Below are positions 8,222 through 17,778 of a DNA stretch of 64,000 nucleotides, piece by piece. The translations under genes were made by a program, and so were the position numbers. The notes beneath the pieces were generated by a model, which made no database searches, was not told the origin of the DNA, and was given only the letters and a program-made list of their open reading frames with translations. The stretch comes from Castellaniella sp034674885 (lineage in GTDB: Bacteria; Pseudomonadota; Gammaproteobacteria; Burkholderiales; Burkholderiaceae_B). The first letter of the stretch is position 1; each line of letters begins with the position of its first letter. The stretch is taken from NCBI RefSeq assembly GCF_034674885.1, contig NZ_JAUCDS010000003.1, positions 62,001 to 126,000 of the forward strand, written 5' to 3'.

Positions 8222-9175
8222 ATGGACCCGTCCGGCTTCGAACTGCTGCAGACTGCGGTCTTGCTGCTCGATGAATCCGGACGGATCGCCTACGCCAACG
8301 GCGCGGCCGAAGAGCTGCTGGGATTGTCCCGGCGGCAGTTGACGGGCCAGGTGCTGGATCCGTACCTGGACAACCTGACTAGCGTACTCAAGACACCCTT
8401 GTCCGGGCAACCCTGGGCCTGCCTGGTCGAGATCCCCGTGCACCAGGCAGCCCGCCTGGACGACCAGCAGCAGGCCCTGGCGGGGCAGGCGGCGCAGCGT
8501 GAAACCCTGCGCAACCTGGCCCACGAAGTCCGCAACCCGCTGGCTGGCCTGAGGGCGGCTGCCCAGTTGCTGGACATGGAACTGCCGCGCGCCGATCTGC
8601 GCGATTACACCCAGGTCATCATCGAAGAAGCCGACCGCCTGGCGGACCTGGTCGCCCGGCTGGTATCGCCGCAGCGCCAGGACATCGAACCGCAGTGCTT
8701 CAACGTACACGAGATTTGTGAACGGGCGCTGGCCCTGGTAGAGCTGGAATTCGGCGGCCAGCTGTCCCTGGTACGCGATTACGACACATCCGTACCCGAC
8801 ATCGTCGCTGACCGAGACCGTCTGCTGCAGGCCTTGCTGAACGTGGCGCGCAATGGGGCGCAGGCGCTGACCGAGACACCAGGCATCGAATCACCCACGC
8901 TGCGGCTGCGCACACGCATCGTCCATCAGCCGGTGTTCCTGCGCACCCGGCACCGCATGGCGCTGATGATCGCCGTGGCCGACAACGGCCCAGGCGTGCC
9001 GGCGGCGCTGCAGGACAAGCTTTTTCATCCGCTGGTCACTGGGCGCGCTCAGGGCACCGGACTGGGACTGAATCTGGCGCAGGCGTGCCTGCAACTGCAC
9101 GGCGGCTTGCTGGAATTCGATTCCCGGCCTGGCCATACCGAATTCCGCCTGCTGCTGCCCCTGGAGACAGCATGA
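8222..9175 (+). CDS. glnL: Nitrogen regulation sensor histidine kinase NtrB
   Basis: A 317-aa soluble histidine kinase/phosphatase that controls NtrC in response to GlnB. It has an N-terminal PAS-like domain (about 1-85), an H-box NLAHEVRNPLAGL with phospho-acceptor His101, and a catalytic ATP-binding domain (N-box LLNVARNGAQAL, G1 VADNGPGVP, G2 GTGLGLNLAQA). No membrane segments. The start at 8222 lies 11 bp after glnA; the open frame extends further upstream but only as an out-of-frame read through glnA. Its TGA overlaps the ntrC ATG. Confidence 0.94.
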   Translation: MDPSGFELLQTAVLLLDESGRIAYANGAAEELLGLSRRQLTGQVLDPYLDNLTSVLKTPLSGQPWACLVEIPVHQAARLDDQQQALAGQAAQRETLRNLAHEVRNPLAGLRAAAQLLDMELPRADLRDYTQVIIEEADRLADLVARLVSPQRQDIEPQCFNVHEICERALALVELEFGGQLSLVRDYDTSVPDIVADRDRLLQALLNVARNGAQALTETPGIESPTLRLRTRIVHQPVFLRTRHRMALMIAVADNGPGVPAALQDKLFHPLVTGRAQGTGLGLNLAQACLQLHGGLLEFDSRPGHTEFRLLLPLETA

Positions 9176-10671
9176 GATCCATCTGGATACTGGACGACGA
9201 GCCCGGCATGCGCTGGGTGCTGGAACGCGCCCTGGACAAGGCCGGTTGGGCAGTCCGTTCCTTCGCCGAGGGGGCGGCCTTGCTGGCGGCCCTGGACGAG
9301 CTGGACGGCTCGGCGGACCCGCGCACCCCGGCGGTGCTGATGTCCGACGTGCGCATGCCCGGGATGGACGGCTTTGGCGTGCTGGCGCGCGTCCACATGG
9401 CGCTGCCCGATCTGCCCGTCATCCTGATGACGGCCTATACCGATCTGGAAACCACGGTGGCCGCTTTTTCCCAGGGTGCCTTCGATTACCTGGCCAAGCC
9501 CTTCGACATCCAGGCTGCCGTGGCTCTGGCTGATCGTGCGGGCCGTTCGAGGGCTGCAGCGGACCAGTCCCCGGCGCAGCAGTCCGGATCGCCGGCGCCA
9601 GCCGCGAGAGTCCAGGCCGAGGCCGACCCGGCAGGTGAAGAGACCATGCTGCCGTCCCGCTCGCCCGCCATGCAGGAGGTCTTTCGCGCCATCGGGCGCC
9701 TGGCTCAGTCCAGCGCCACCGTGCTCATCACCGGCGAATCGGGGACCGGCAAGGAACTGGTGGCGCGTGCACTGCACCAGCACAGCCGTCGGGCGGCAGG
9801 GCCATTCGTGGCCGTCAATGCGGCTGCCATTCCCCGCGATCTGCTGGAAGCCGAATTGTTCGGACACGAACGCGGCGCCTTCACCGGCGCCGTGCAGATG
9901 CGTAGAGGGCGGTTCGAAGAGGCCGACGGCGGCACGCTGTTCCTGGATGAGATCGGCGACATGCCAGCCGAACTGCAGACGCGGCTGCTGCGCGTGCTGG
10001 CTGAAAACAGCTTCTACCGGGTGGGCGGCAGCCGTGCGATGCAGGTTGACGTGCGGATCGTGGCAGCTACCCATCAGCCCCTGGAAGACCGCGTGCAGGC
10101 CGGCCTGTTTCGAGCTGACCTGTTTCACCGCCTGAACGTGATCCGATTGCGCCTGCCGCCGCTGCGCGAGCGGCCCGAGGACATCGAACGCCTGGCGCAT
10201 CATTTCCTGGCGCGCAGCGCTGCTCAACTGAGCGTGCCAGTCCGGTCCCTGGGCTCCGATGCGCTTCTGGCTCTGCAACGCTTCGGCTACCCTGGCAACA
10301 TCCGCCAGTTGGAGAACATCTGCCAGTGGCTCACCGTCATGACGGCCAGCCCGCAGGTGCAGGCGCAGGACCTGCCGCCCGAGATCCTGGCGAGCGCAGG
10401 CGCTGCGCCCATGGCGTCTCCGGTACGAGCACTGACCGACTGGCGCGCGGTTCTGGCTGACGAGGTGCTGGCTCGGTTGCAACGGCGCGAACCCGATCTG
10501 ATGGAATCACTGCGCAAGGACTTCGAACGCGTGCTGCTGCGCCAGGCCCTGGCGCAAGCGGATGGTCAGCGAGGGCGGGCCGCCCTGATCCTGGGCATCG
10601 GTCGCAATACGCTGACGCGTAAATGCCAGGAACTGGGTCTGGACGACGTCCCGCCCGGAGCAGACGCCTGA
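9172..10671 (+). CDS. glnG: Nitrogen regulation response regulator NtrC
   Basis: A 499-aa sigma-54 activator. The receiver domain (about 1-130) has acidic DDE and the phospho-acceptor Asp59 in MSDVRMPGMDG. A linker leads to the AAA+ domain with Walker A GESGTGKELV, the sigma-54 contact loop GAFTGA and Walker B GGTLFLDEIGD. The C terminus carries a Fis-type helix-turn-helix (RAALILGIGRNTLTRKCQE). The Asp is about five residues later than in E. coli because of a small insertion after helix 2. ATGA overlap with ntrB shows coupling. It should activate the glnA promoter at 6695-6710. Confidence 0.96.
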   Translation: MRSIWILDDEPGMRWVLERALDKAGWAVRSFAEGAALLAALDELDGSADPRTPAVLMSDVRMPGMDGFGVLARVHMALPDLPVILMTAYTDLETTVAAFSQGAFDYLAKPFDIQAAVALADRAGRSRAAADQSPAQQSGSPAPAARVQAEADPAGEETMLPSRSPAMQEVFRAIGRLAQSSATVLITGESGTGKELVARALHQHSRRAAGPFVAVNAAAIPRDLLEAELFGHERGAFTGAVQMRRGRFEEADGGTLFLDEIGDMPAELQTRLLRVLAENSFYRVGGSRAMQVDVRIVAATHQPLEDRVQAGLFRADLFHRLNVIRLRLPPLRERPEDIERLAHHFLARSAAQLSVPVRSLGSDALLALQRFGYPGNIRQLENICQWLTVMTASPQVQAQDLPPEILASAGAAPMASPVRALTDWRAVLADEVLARLQRREPDLMESLRKDFERVLLRQALAQADGQRGRAALILGIGRNTLTRKCQELGLDDVPPGADA

Positions 10672-10681
10672 GACCAACCGA

Positions 10682-11464
10682 TCAGGCGGCAGCGGGCGGC
10701 GCGCCGCGCAGGCAGGCCTGGGTGCGCTGGGCCAGCAAGGCCTCGCGGCGGACGAACGAAGAGATCTCGGGCGTCGCCGGGTGGTGGTAGGTGTCGTAGG
10801 GCGTCGCCCATTGGATCAGCCGGCCTGCCTGCAGAATGCCGATCCGGTCGGCCACGGCAAATGCTTCGGCCTGATTGTGCGTCACCACCAGCGCAGTGCG
10901 TCCAGCGGCCTTGAGCAGATCGCGCAATTCGAACGCCAATCGTTCCCGCGCATCCACATCCAGATTCGAGAACGGCTCGTCCAGCAGGAGCAAAGCCGGT
11001 TCGGGGGCCAAGGCCCTGGCCAGGGCGATGCGCTGCTGCTGTCCGCCGGACAGTTCATGGGGGTACCGTTCGTCCAGGCCGTTCATGCCCACCAGGTCCA
11101 GCATCTCGCGCACGCGCTGCCGGCGTTTGTCGGGCGATTCCCGGCGCAGGCCGAAGCCCACGTTGGCGGCAATGGTCAGGTGGGGAAACAAGGCATAGTC
11201 CTGAAACATCATGCCTACGCGGCGGTGCTCGGGGGCGACGCAGGTATCCGGACCGGACAGCAGGCAGCCGTTGAGGCGGATTGCGCCCTGGTCCAGCGGC
11301 TCAAAGCCCGCGATGGCCCGCAGCACGCTGGTCTTGCCGCAGCCCGAGGCACCCAGCAGGCAGGCGATCTGGCCGCTGTCCAGCGACAGGTCCAGGCCGC
11401 GCAGCACGGTGTTCCGGCCGCAGTCGGCGGCGTAGCTCAGGGAAATGTGGTCGAGTTCCAGCAT
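10682..11464 (-). CDS. fbpC: Ferric iron ABC transporter ATP-binding protein
   Basis: A 260-aa ABC ATPase with Walker A GASGCGKTS, signature LSGGQQQRIALARAL, Walker B LLLLDEPFSNLD and the H-loop THNQAEA. It lacks the long regulatory C-terminal extension typical of some FbpC/MalK proteins. It is third in the minus-strand fbpA-fbpB-fbpC operon, 11 bp after fbpB, and energises uptake of Fe3+ from the periplasm. I chose the ATG at 11464 (MLELDHISLSY) as the start; the frame runs open much further upstream, but only antisense or out of frame to fbpB. Confidence 0.92.
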   Translation of the reverse strand: MLELDHISLSYAADCGRNTVLRGLDLSLDSGQIACLLGASGCGKTSVLRAIAGFEPLDQGAIRLNGCLLSGPDTCVAPEHRRVGMMFQDYALFPHLTIAANVGFGLRRESPDKRRQRVREMLDLVGMNGLDERYPHELSGGQQQRIALARALAPEPALLLLDEPFSNLDVDARERLAFELRDLLKAAGRTALVVTHNQAEAFAVADRIGILQAGRLIQWATPYDTYHHPATPEISSFVRREALLAQRTQACLRGAPPAAA

Positions 11465-11475
11465 ATCGTCAGGTC

Positions 11476-13125
11476 TCAGGAAGTCGGGCGGTCCAGCAGG
11501 CGGGCCAGGATCAGCACGGGGATCAGCCCGGCGGCCACGATGCCCAGGGCGGCGATGGCGCCTTCCTCGTAGGTGCCTCGGGCCGCCTCGCCGTACAGCC
11601 ACGTCGCCAGCGTGTCGAAGTTCAGGGGCCGCAGCAGCAGGGTGGCCGGCAGTTCTTTCATGGCATCGACGAAGACGAGCAGCGCCGATGCGACCAGGGC
11701 GGGCCGCAGCAGCGGCAGATGGACGCGCCGCAGCGTGCCATGAACATTCTCGCCCAGCAGGCGGGCCGCCTGCTCGAACGAGGCGGGAATACGCTCCAGG
11801 CCCGATTCCAGCGTGCCCACCGGGATGGTCAGGAAGCGGATGACATAGGCTAGCGCCAACGCCAGCGGCGTGCCCAGCAGGATCAGTCCTGCAGGGTTCA
11901 GGCCCACTGTGGCGCGCAGCCAGGCCAGGCCGTGTTCGAGGGCCATGACCGGGAACAGCAGGCCGATGGCCAACACGGTGCCGGGCAGGGCGTAGCCCAG
12001 GGTGGCCAGCCGAGGCACGGCGCGCAGCCACGCCGGGACGCGGTGCATGATGCGGCGGCTCCAGACCACGGTCAGGCCGACGGCCAGGGCGATCGCGGTG
12101 GCGGCCGCAGACACGCCCAGTGTCTGCCAGGCGGCGCGCAGCAGGGCGGCCGAGGGCCACAGCCCGGCCCCCAGGCGTTCCAGCGTCAGTGCCAGCAGAT
12201 AGCCGGCCGGCGCGACGAAGCCGATCAGGATCGGCATCAGGCACAGCGCGCTTGCCAGCCATCCGGCCGAGCCCCGCAGCCGGTGGGGCCGGATGGCGGC
12301 GCCACGCCGGCTGCCGGTATAACGCAGGCGGCGGCGTCCGTGGCGTTCGATGGTGATCAGCGCCGTTACCAGCGCCAGGGCTACCAGGGCGATCTGCGCG
12401 GCCCCGGCCAGATCGGATCGGGTGATCCAGGTGGTATAGATGGCCACCGTCAGCGTCTGGACCCCCAGGAATTCGGAGGCCCCGATGTCGTTCAGGGTTT
12501 CCAGCAAGACCAGGCACAGGCCGACGGCAATGGCCGGCCTGGCCATGGGCAAGGCCACTCGTACGAACGATGCCCAGGGGCCGTGGCCAAGCAGCCGGGC
12601 GGCTTCCATCAGGTGGGCCGCCTGGTTGGCGAACATGCTGCGGGTCGTCAGATAGACGTAGGGGTACAGCACGAAGGCCAGCAGGACGATGGCGCCCGGC
12701 AGGCCTCGCGCGTCGGGCAGGCGGAATTCACGTGGGCTGGAATAGCCCAGCAGGGCCCGGACGGCCTCCTGGACGGGGCCGATGGGGTGCAGGATATCCA
12801 GGTAGGCGTAGGCGACGATGTAGGTCGGCACGGCCAGCGGCAGCAGCAACCCCCAGGACAGGATGGCCCGCCCCGGAAAATCGTAGGCCGTCACCAGCCA
12901 CGCCGCGCCCACGCCCAGCGCAGCGGCCAACAGGCCTACGCCGGCCAGGAGCAGCAGAGTCTGACCCAGCACGCCGGGCAGCACGAACTGCAGCAGGTGG
13001 TGCCAGTGGGCGCCGCTGCCCTGGGTCGCCTGGCCGACCAGCGCCAGCACCGGCGCCAGCACCGCCAGCGCCGCCGCCATCATGCCGGCATGCCACGGCC
13101 AGGACCGAAAATCCGGCGCCGACAT
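11476..13125 (-). CDS. fbpB: Ferric iron ABC transporter permease (two fused permease domains)
   Basis: A 549-aa inner-membrane protein with about 12 transmembrane helices arranged as two homologous permease halves, as in FbpB/SfuB/HitB iron transporters. Each half has an EAA-type loop that contacts the ATPase (around LMEAARLLGHGPWASFVRVALP in the first half; FEQAARLLGEN followed by VHLPLLRPA in the second). It is 11 bp downstream of fbpA and directly upstream of fbpC. Length agrees with the family (about 500-560 aa). Confidence 0.92.
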   Translation of the reverse strand: MSAPDFRSWPWHAGMMAAALAVLAPVLALVGQATQGSGAHWHHLLQFVLPGVLGQTLLLLAGVGLLAAALGVGAAWLVTAYDFPGRAILSWGLLLPLAVPTYIVAYAYLDILHPIGPVQEAVRALLGYSSPREFRLPDARGLPGAIVLLAFVLYPYVYLTTRSMFANQAAHLMEAARLLGHGPWASFVRVALPMARPAIAVGLCLVLLETLNDIGASEFLGVQTLTVAIYTTWITRSDLAGAAQIALVALALVTALITIERHGRRRLRYTGSRRGAAIRPHRLRGSAGWLASALCLMPILIGFVAPAGYLLALTLERLGAGLWPSAALLRAAWQTLGVSAAATAIALAVGLTVVWSRRIMHRVPAWLRAVPRLATLGYALPGTVLAIGLLFPVMALEHGLAWLRATVGLNPAGLILLGTPLALALAYVIRFLTIPVGTLESGLERIPASFEQAARLLGENVHGTLRRVHLPLLRPALVASALLVFVDAMKELPATLLLRPLNFDTLATWLYGEAARGTYEEGAIAALGIVAAGLIPVLILARLLDRPTS

Positions 13126-13136
13126 GGGTTGCGCGC

Positions 13137-14180
13137 CTATTGGCTCAGGCCAGCGCGGTCGACCAGTTCGCTGGCTTGTTTGCGATGGCGGGCGATCTCG
13201 GCCAAGGGCAGGGAATCAATCTGCAGCGGCCCGAAGCTCTCGACCGTGGGGTCCAGCTTCACGCCGGCCTTGACCGGGTATTCGTAGTTGGCCTGGGCAT
13301 ACAGGCTCTGGGCCTTGTCCGAGACCAGGTATTCGAGCAGCTGGACGGCTTCGGCGCGGTGCGGCGCATGGCGGGCCACCGAAGCGCCGGAAATATTGAC
13401 GTGCGTGCCCTGGGAGCCCTTGAAGGTCGGGCGGATGACGCGGATCGCATCGCCCCAGCGGCGGGCGTCGGTGTCAGGTGCTGCGTTCTTCATGTGGCCG
13501 GCATAGTAGGCATTGGCGATGCCTACGTCGCAGATTCCGCCCAGGATGTCGCGCGCCACGTCCCGGTCGCCTCCGGTGGCGGCGCGACCCAGGTTGGCCT
13601 TCATGCCCCGCAGCCATTGTTCGGTCGCCTCGGCGCCGTCGTGGGCGATCATGGCGGCGATCAGCGCGGTGTTGTAGGGATGCTGGCCCGAACGGATGCA
13701 GACCTTGCCTTTCCAGCGCGGGTCGGCCAGGTCTTCATAGTTCAGGGCCTTGACGTCCAGGTCCTTGGCTACATAGGCGACGCGATCGCGCAGCGACAGC
13801 GTGAACCATTGGCCGTCGGCCCCGCGCAGATTGGCGGGGATGGCGGTTTCCAGCGTCGTGGACTGGACGGCCTGGGTCACTTCGCCGTCCACCAGGTCCA
13901 GCAGATTGCCGATGTCCACGGTCATGAGGACGTCGGCTGGCGACTGCGCGCCTTCGGTGCGCACGCGTTCCAGCAGACCGTCCTTGATGAAGACGGTATT
14001 GACCTTGACGCCGGTATCCTTGGAGAAGGCCGCCAGCAGTGGCTCGACCAGCTTGGGTTCACGCGTGGTGTAGAGATTGACTTCGGAAGCCAGGACGGCG
14101 CCCCCAGTCAGCAGGGGGAGAGTGGCGGCCCACAGGCCCAGCCGGCGGACGAGGGAAAAAGAGCTGGAACGAGGTTTCAT
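13137..14180 (-). CDS. fbpA: Ferric iron ABC transporter periplasmic binding protein
   Basis: A 347-aa secreted Fe3+-binding protein with a Sec signal peptide (about 1-30, ending GGAVLAS) and the start of the mature protein EVNLYTTREPKLVEPLL, typical of FbpA/FutA/IdiA. Later motifs such as TVDIGNL, LADPRWKGKVCIRSGQHPYN and ANYEYPVKAGV with C-terminal tyrosines fit iron coordination. I chose ATG 14180 rather than the open-frame start at 14246, because the latter would read through the Fur box and add a non-signal N terminus. A perfect Fur dyad lies 42 bp upstream. Confidence 0.94.
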   Translation of the reverse strand: MKPRSSSFSLVRRLGLWAATLPLLTGGAVLASEVNLYTTREPKLVEPLLAAFSKDTGVKVNTVFIKDGLLERVRTEGAQSPADVLMTVDIGNLLDLVDGEVTQAVQSTTLETAIPANLRGADGQWFTLSLRDRVAYVAKDLDVKALNYEDLADPRWKGKVCIRSGQHPYNTALIAAMIAHDGAEATEQWLRGMKANLGRAATGGDRDVARDILGGICDVGIANAYYAGHMKNAAPDTDARRWGDAIRVIRPTFKGSQGTHVNISGASVARHAPHRAEAVQLLEYLVSDKAQSLYAQANYEYPVKAGVKLDPTVESFGPLQIDSLPLAEIARHRKQASELVDRAGLSQ

Positions 14181-14221
14181 GGTCGCTGGATTCCGTAGAT
14201 TAGAGAAAATTCTCAAGTGAA

Positions 14222-14236
14222 TGATAATGATTATCA
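14222..14236. promoter_or_regulatory. Fur box upstream of fbpA
   Basis: TGATAAT-G-ATTATCA is a perfect 7-1-7 inverted repeat, the core of the Fur box. It is centred 49 bp upstream of the fbpA start codon in an AT-rich stretch. Iron-dependent repression of fbpABC by Fur is the expected consequence. Confidence 0.9.
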
Positions 14237-14448
14237 AAATTAGCACGGAAAATTAGCATGTCAGCTGATTTTAAGCAAGCGGCACGCGTTACAATACGGG
14301 CCTGAGCAGCCCTTGTCGCCCGCCGTCTGTGCACGGTCTTGCGCCAAATCAAGAAAACCCTTGAACCCATCGGGGTTGTCTTTGTTTTTCAGGGCATGCG
14401 CCGTACTATTTCCCTCATCTGATCACCGAATTCCAATCGACCCTCGTC

Positions 14449-15225
14449 ATGGCCGCCTTCATTTCCGAACAAGTCCTCAGCGTGCACCACTGGAACGACA
14501 CGCTGTTCTCCTTCAAGACCACGCGCGACCCCGGCCTGCGTTTCCACAACGGCCACTTCGTCATGATCGGTCTGGAAGTAGAAGGCAAGCCCCTGATGCG
14601 CGCCTACAGCATCGCCAGCGCCAACCACGAAGACAATCTGGAATTCTTCAGCATCAAGGTCCCCAACGGCCCGCTGACCTCGCGCCTGCAACACCTGCAG
14701 CCGGGCGACGCCGTGCTGGTCAGCAAGAAACCGGTCGGCACCCTGGTCGTCGACGACCTGAAGCCTGGGCGCCACCTGTATCTGTTCGCCACGGGCACCG
14801 GCCTGGCCCCTTTCATGAGCATCATCAAGGACCCGGACGTCTACGACCGCTTCGACAAGATCGTGCTGATGCATGGCGTGCGCTTCATCAGCGAACTGGC
14901 CTATGCCGACTACATAAACCGCGGCTTGCCCCAGGACGAGTTCCTGGGCGAACTGGTGCGCGACAAACTCGTGTATTACCCGACCGTCACGCGCGAGCCC
15001 TACGCCCATCAGGGCCGCTTGACGACGCTGGTGGAAAGCGGCCAGATCTTCCGGGACATCGGCCTGCCGCCCCTGGATCCGGCGACCGACCGCGCCATGA
15101 TCTGCGGCAGCCCGGCCATGCTGACGGACATCCGCGCCATGCTGGATGCCCGGGGTTTCGTTGTCTCGCCGGGAGTGGGCGAGCCGGGCGATTACGTCTT
15201 CGAACGTGCGTTCGCTGAAAAATAA
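14449..15225 (+). CDS. fpr: Ferredoxin/flavodoxin--NADP+ reductase
   Basis: A 258-aa FAD enzyme exchanging electrons between NADPH and ferredoxin or flavodoxin. It has the FAD-binding motif RAYSIAS (about residues 50-56), then FFSIKVPNGPLTSRL, the NADP-binding FATGTGLAPFMSIIKD block and a C-terminal ICGSPAML motif. Length fits the bacterial Fpr subclass (about 250-260 aa). Fpr often belongs to redox-stress regulons; the OxyR gene lies 2.5 kb downstream, but I see no SoxR or OxyR site directly upstream. The 200-bp gap before it includes the Fur box of the divergent fbpA. Confidence 0.93.
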   Translation: MAAFISEQVLSVHHWNDTLFSFKTTRDPGLRFHNGHFVMIGLEVEGKPLMRAYSIASANHEDNLEFFSIKVPNGPLTSRLQHLQPGDAVLVSKKPVGTLVVDDLKPGRHLYLFATGTGLAPFMSIIKDPDVYDRFDKIVLMHGVRFISELAYADYINRGLPQDEFLGELVRDKLVYYPTVTREPYAHQGRLTTLVESGQIFRDIGLPPLDPATDRAMICGSPAMLTDIRAMLDARGFVVSPGVGEPGDYVFERAFAEK

Positions 15226-15295
15226 GCCACCTTTTATTTTTTGCTATTGATCTGTAAACTCTGATAGTTATGAAATTCATTCAGGGAAGTCCATC

Positions 15296-15682
15296 ATGAG
15301 CAAGGAAATCGTTCACTCCGACTCGGCCCCGGCCGCCGTGGGTCCTTATTCCCAGGCAGTGGCCACGACCTCGAGTCGGCTGGTCTTCCTGTCCGGGCAG
15401 ATCGGCCTGGAACCCGGCACCGGCGAACTGGTATCAGAGAACTTCGAAGGCCAGGTGCGCCAGTCCTTCGCCAATATGCAAGCCGTCATCGAAGCTGCTG
15501 GCGGTTCGCTGGACAATATCGTCAAACTGACGCTGTTCCTGACGGATCTCAGCAAGTTCGCCAGTGCCAATGCCATCATGGCGGAAATCATCCCCCAGCC
15601 TTATCCGGCGCGGTCCACCATCGGTGTCGCCAGCCTGCCCAAGGGCGCCCAGTTCGAGGTCGAAGCCATCCTGGCGCTCTGA
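15296..15682 (+). CDS. RidA family reactive intermediate/imine deaminase
   Basis: A 128-aa small cytoplasmic enzyme (YjgF/YER057c/UK114 family) that hydrolyses reactive enamines and imines released by PLP enzymes. The N-terminal APAAVGPYSQAV, the LSGQIGLEP strand, and the C-terminal YPARSTIGVASLPKGAQFEVEAI with the substrate-contacting arginine and terminal glutamate are all present. The upstream region is AT-rich, with a possible promoter (TTGATC, 16 bp, TATGAA) at about 15247-15274. recG follows after 14 bp, so the two are probably co-transcribed. Confidence 0.93.
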   Translation: MSKEIVHSDSAPAAVGPYSQAVATTSSRLVFLSGQIGLEPGTGELVSENFEGQVRQSFANMQAVIEAAGGSLDNIVKLTLFLTDLSKFASANAIMAEIIPQPYPARSTIGVASLPKGAQFEVEAILAL

Positions 15683-15696
15683 TCGGGCCGCGCCCG

Positions 15697-17754
15697 ATGG
15701 CCCCACGCCCCTCGGCGGGCGAACGTCCAGCCAAGCCCGCAGGCACCCGGCAGGCGCGCCTCTTCGAGCGCCTGGGCTTGCGCACCCCGGCGGATTTCAT
15801 CGTGCATCTGCCCCTGCGCTACGAAGACGAAACCCGCGTCACTCCAGTGGCCCAGGCTCGTCCGGGGACGCACGCCCTGTTCGAGGGCGACATCATCGAC
15901 AGCGATATCCGGCTGCGGCCACGCCGCGAATTGCAGGCCACGCTCTCGGATGGCACCGGTCAGATGCAGCTGCGTTGGCTGCACGTCTATCCCGGTCAGC
16001 AGGCGCGCCTGCAGCCAGGGCGCCGGGTGCGCATCCGGGGAGAAGTGCGCATGGGCTATCAGGGCCTGGAAATGATCCACCCCCTGGTGTCCGAGCCAGG
16101 CACTCCGCTGCCCGACACATTGACGCCGGTCTACTCCACGACCCAGGGACTGTCGCAGGTCAGCCTGCGCAGGGCCATCGGCCAGGCGCTGGACCAGGCC
16201 GATCTGCGCGACACCTTGCCAGATGCCGTGCGCCAGAAGTACGAACTGGCGGATTTCGAGGCTTCCCTGCGCCTGCTGCACCATCCCGGTCCCGACATTT
16301 CTCTGGCATCGCTGGCCGAACACGAACACCCCGCCTGGCGGCGCATCAAATTCGACGAATTGCTGGCCCAGCAGCTGGCGCTGGCCGATGCCCGGGCCAG
16401 CCGGCGCGCGCAGCGCAGCCTGCCCCTGCTGGACAAAGGGCACCTGGGCCGCCAATTGCTGGCCGCCTTGCCGTTCCGTCCCACCGCCGCGCAGGCCCGC
16501 GCCATGGCCGATATCCAGGCCGATCTGCGCTGCGCTCACCCCATGCACCGCCTGCTGCAGGGCGACGTGGGCAGCGGCAAGACCCTGGTGGCAGCCTGGG
16601 CTGCCGCGCAGGCGGTCGACGCGGGCGCCCAGGTGGCCGTCATGGCGCCGACGGAAATTCTGGCGGAACAGCTGTGGCGAAAATTTTCCGAATGGTTCGA
16701 ACCCCTGGGGGTCTCGATCGCCTGGCTGACGGGGGCATTGCCCGCTGCCCGCCGCCGCCAGGCGCTGCAGGATATCGCCTCGGGCCAGGCACGGTTGGCG
16801 GTGGGCACACAGGCCCTGATTCAGGACAAGGTCCAGTTCCAGTCGCTGGGGCTGGTGATCAGTGACGAACAGCACCGCTTCGGCGTCGGCCAGCGCCTGG
16901 CGCTCAGCCGCAAGGGCGACCAGGCAACGCACGTCCCTCACCAGCTCAGCATGAGCGCCACACCGATTCCGCGTACGCTGGCCATGGCCTTTTTCGCCGA
17001 CATGGACGTGTCCGTGCTGGACGAACTGCCGCCGGGGCGCACGCCCGTGCGCACCCGCCTGTTCGCCGATCAGCGGCGCGATGAGCTGTTGCAGCACGTG
17101 GCCGCCGCCGTGCGCGAGGGGCAGCAGGCCTACTGGGTCTGCCCGTTGGTCGAGGAAAGCGAGGCCCTGCAGCTGCAGACGGCTGTCGATACCTGGGAAC
17201 ACCTGCGGGCCGAATTGCCCGACTTGCGCGTCGGCCTGATGCACGGACGCCTGGCAGCCCAGGAGAAGGCCGACACCATGGCCGCCTTCCGCCGCAACGA
17301 TCTGGATCTGCTGGTCAGCACCACCGTCATCGAAGTCGGGGTGGACGTGCCCAATGCCAGCCTGATGATCATCGAACACGCCGAACGCTTCGGCCTGGCG
17401 CAGCTGCATCAGCTGCGCGGCCGGGTGGGGCGCGGCGCGCGGGAATCCACCTGCGTGCTGCTGTACCAGCCACCGCTGTCGGCCCTGGCCCGCGAGCGCC
17501 TGCGCGCCTTGTACGAAACCACCGATGGCTTCGAGATTGCCCGGCGCGATCTGGCCCAGCGCGGGCCGGGTGAATTACTGGGGGTGCGCCAATCCGGCCA
17601 GGCGCTGCTGCGTTTTGCCGATCTGAATACCGACGAAGACCTGCTGGAACAGGCGCGGGCGGCTGCCGGCTGGCTGTCAGCAGATTTTCCGGACCATGCC
17701 CGGGCCCATCAGCAGCGCTGGATGGCAGGCGCCATCCAGTACCTGCGCAGTTAG
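15697..17754 (+). CDS. recG: ATP-dependent DNA helicase RecG
   Basis: A 685-aa superfamily 2 helicase that reverses stalled replication forks and processes Holliday junctions. The N-terminal wedge/OB domain occupies about residues 20-190. The helicase core has Walker A GDVGSGKTLVA, motif Ia MAPTEILAEQ, the DEQHRFGVGQR motif II, SMSATPIPRTLA motif III, and the C-terminal motifs LVSTTVIEVGVDVPNA and HQLRGRVGRG. Length is normal (about 690 aa). oxyR starts 24 bp after its stop, an arrangement common in Burkholderiales. Confidence 0.97.
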   Translation: MAPRPSAGERPAKPAGTRQARLFERLGLRTPADFIVHLPLRYEDETRVTPVAQARPGTHALFEGDIIDSDIRLRPRRELQATLSDGTGQMQLRWLHVYPGQQARLQPGRRVRIRGEVRMGYQGLEMIHPLVSEPGTPLPDTLTPVYSTTQGLSQVSLRRAIGQALDQADLRDTLPDAVRQKYELADFEASLRLLHHPGPDISLASLAEHEHPAWRRIKFDELLAQQLALADARASRRAQRSLPLLDKGHLGRQLLAALPFRPTAAQARAMADIQADLRCAHPMHRLLQGDVGSGKTLVAAWAAAQAVDAGAQVAVMAPTEILAEQLWRKFSEWFEPLGVSIAWLTGALPAARRRQALQDIASGQARLAVGTQALIQDKVQFQSLGLVISDEQHRFGVGQRLALSRKGDQATHVPHQLSMSATPIPRTLAMAFFADMDVSVLDELPPGRTPVRTRLFADQRRDELLQHVAAAVREGQQAYWVCPLVEESEALQLQTAVDTWEHLRAELPDLRVGLMHGRLAAQEKADTMAAFRRNDLDLLVSTTVIEVGVDVPNASLMIIEHAERFGLAQLHQLRGRVGRGARESTCVLLYQPPLSALARERLRALYETTDGFEIARRDLAQRGPGELLGVRQSGQALLRFADLNTDEDLLEQARAAAGWLSADFPDHARAHQQRWMAGAIQYLRS

Positions 17755-17778
17755 ACCAAGAATACCAAGGGGGATCTG

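Noticed and set aside
10682..12517. A 611-codon open frame that would extend fbpC far upstream on the minus strand
   Set aside because: Only the last 260 codons match an ABC ATPase; the upstream part is out of frame to fbpB, which has clear permease sequence on the same strand, so the extension is a high-GC artefact.
15601..17409. 602-codon open frame antisense to recG
   Set aside because: Gln/His/Gly-rich composition without domains, lying fully opposite well-conserved recG; typical of high-GC antisense frames.
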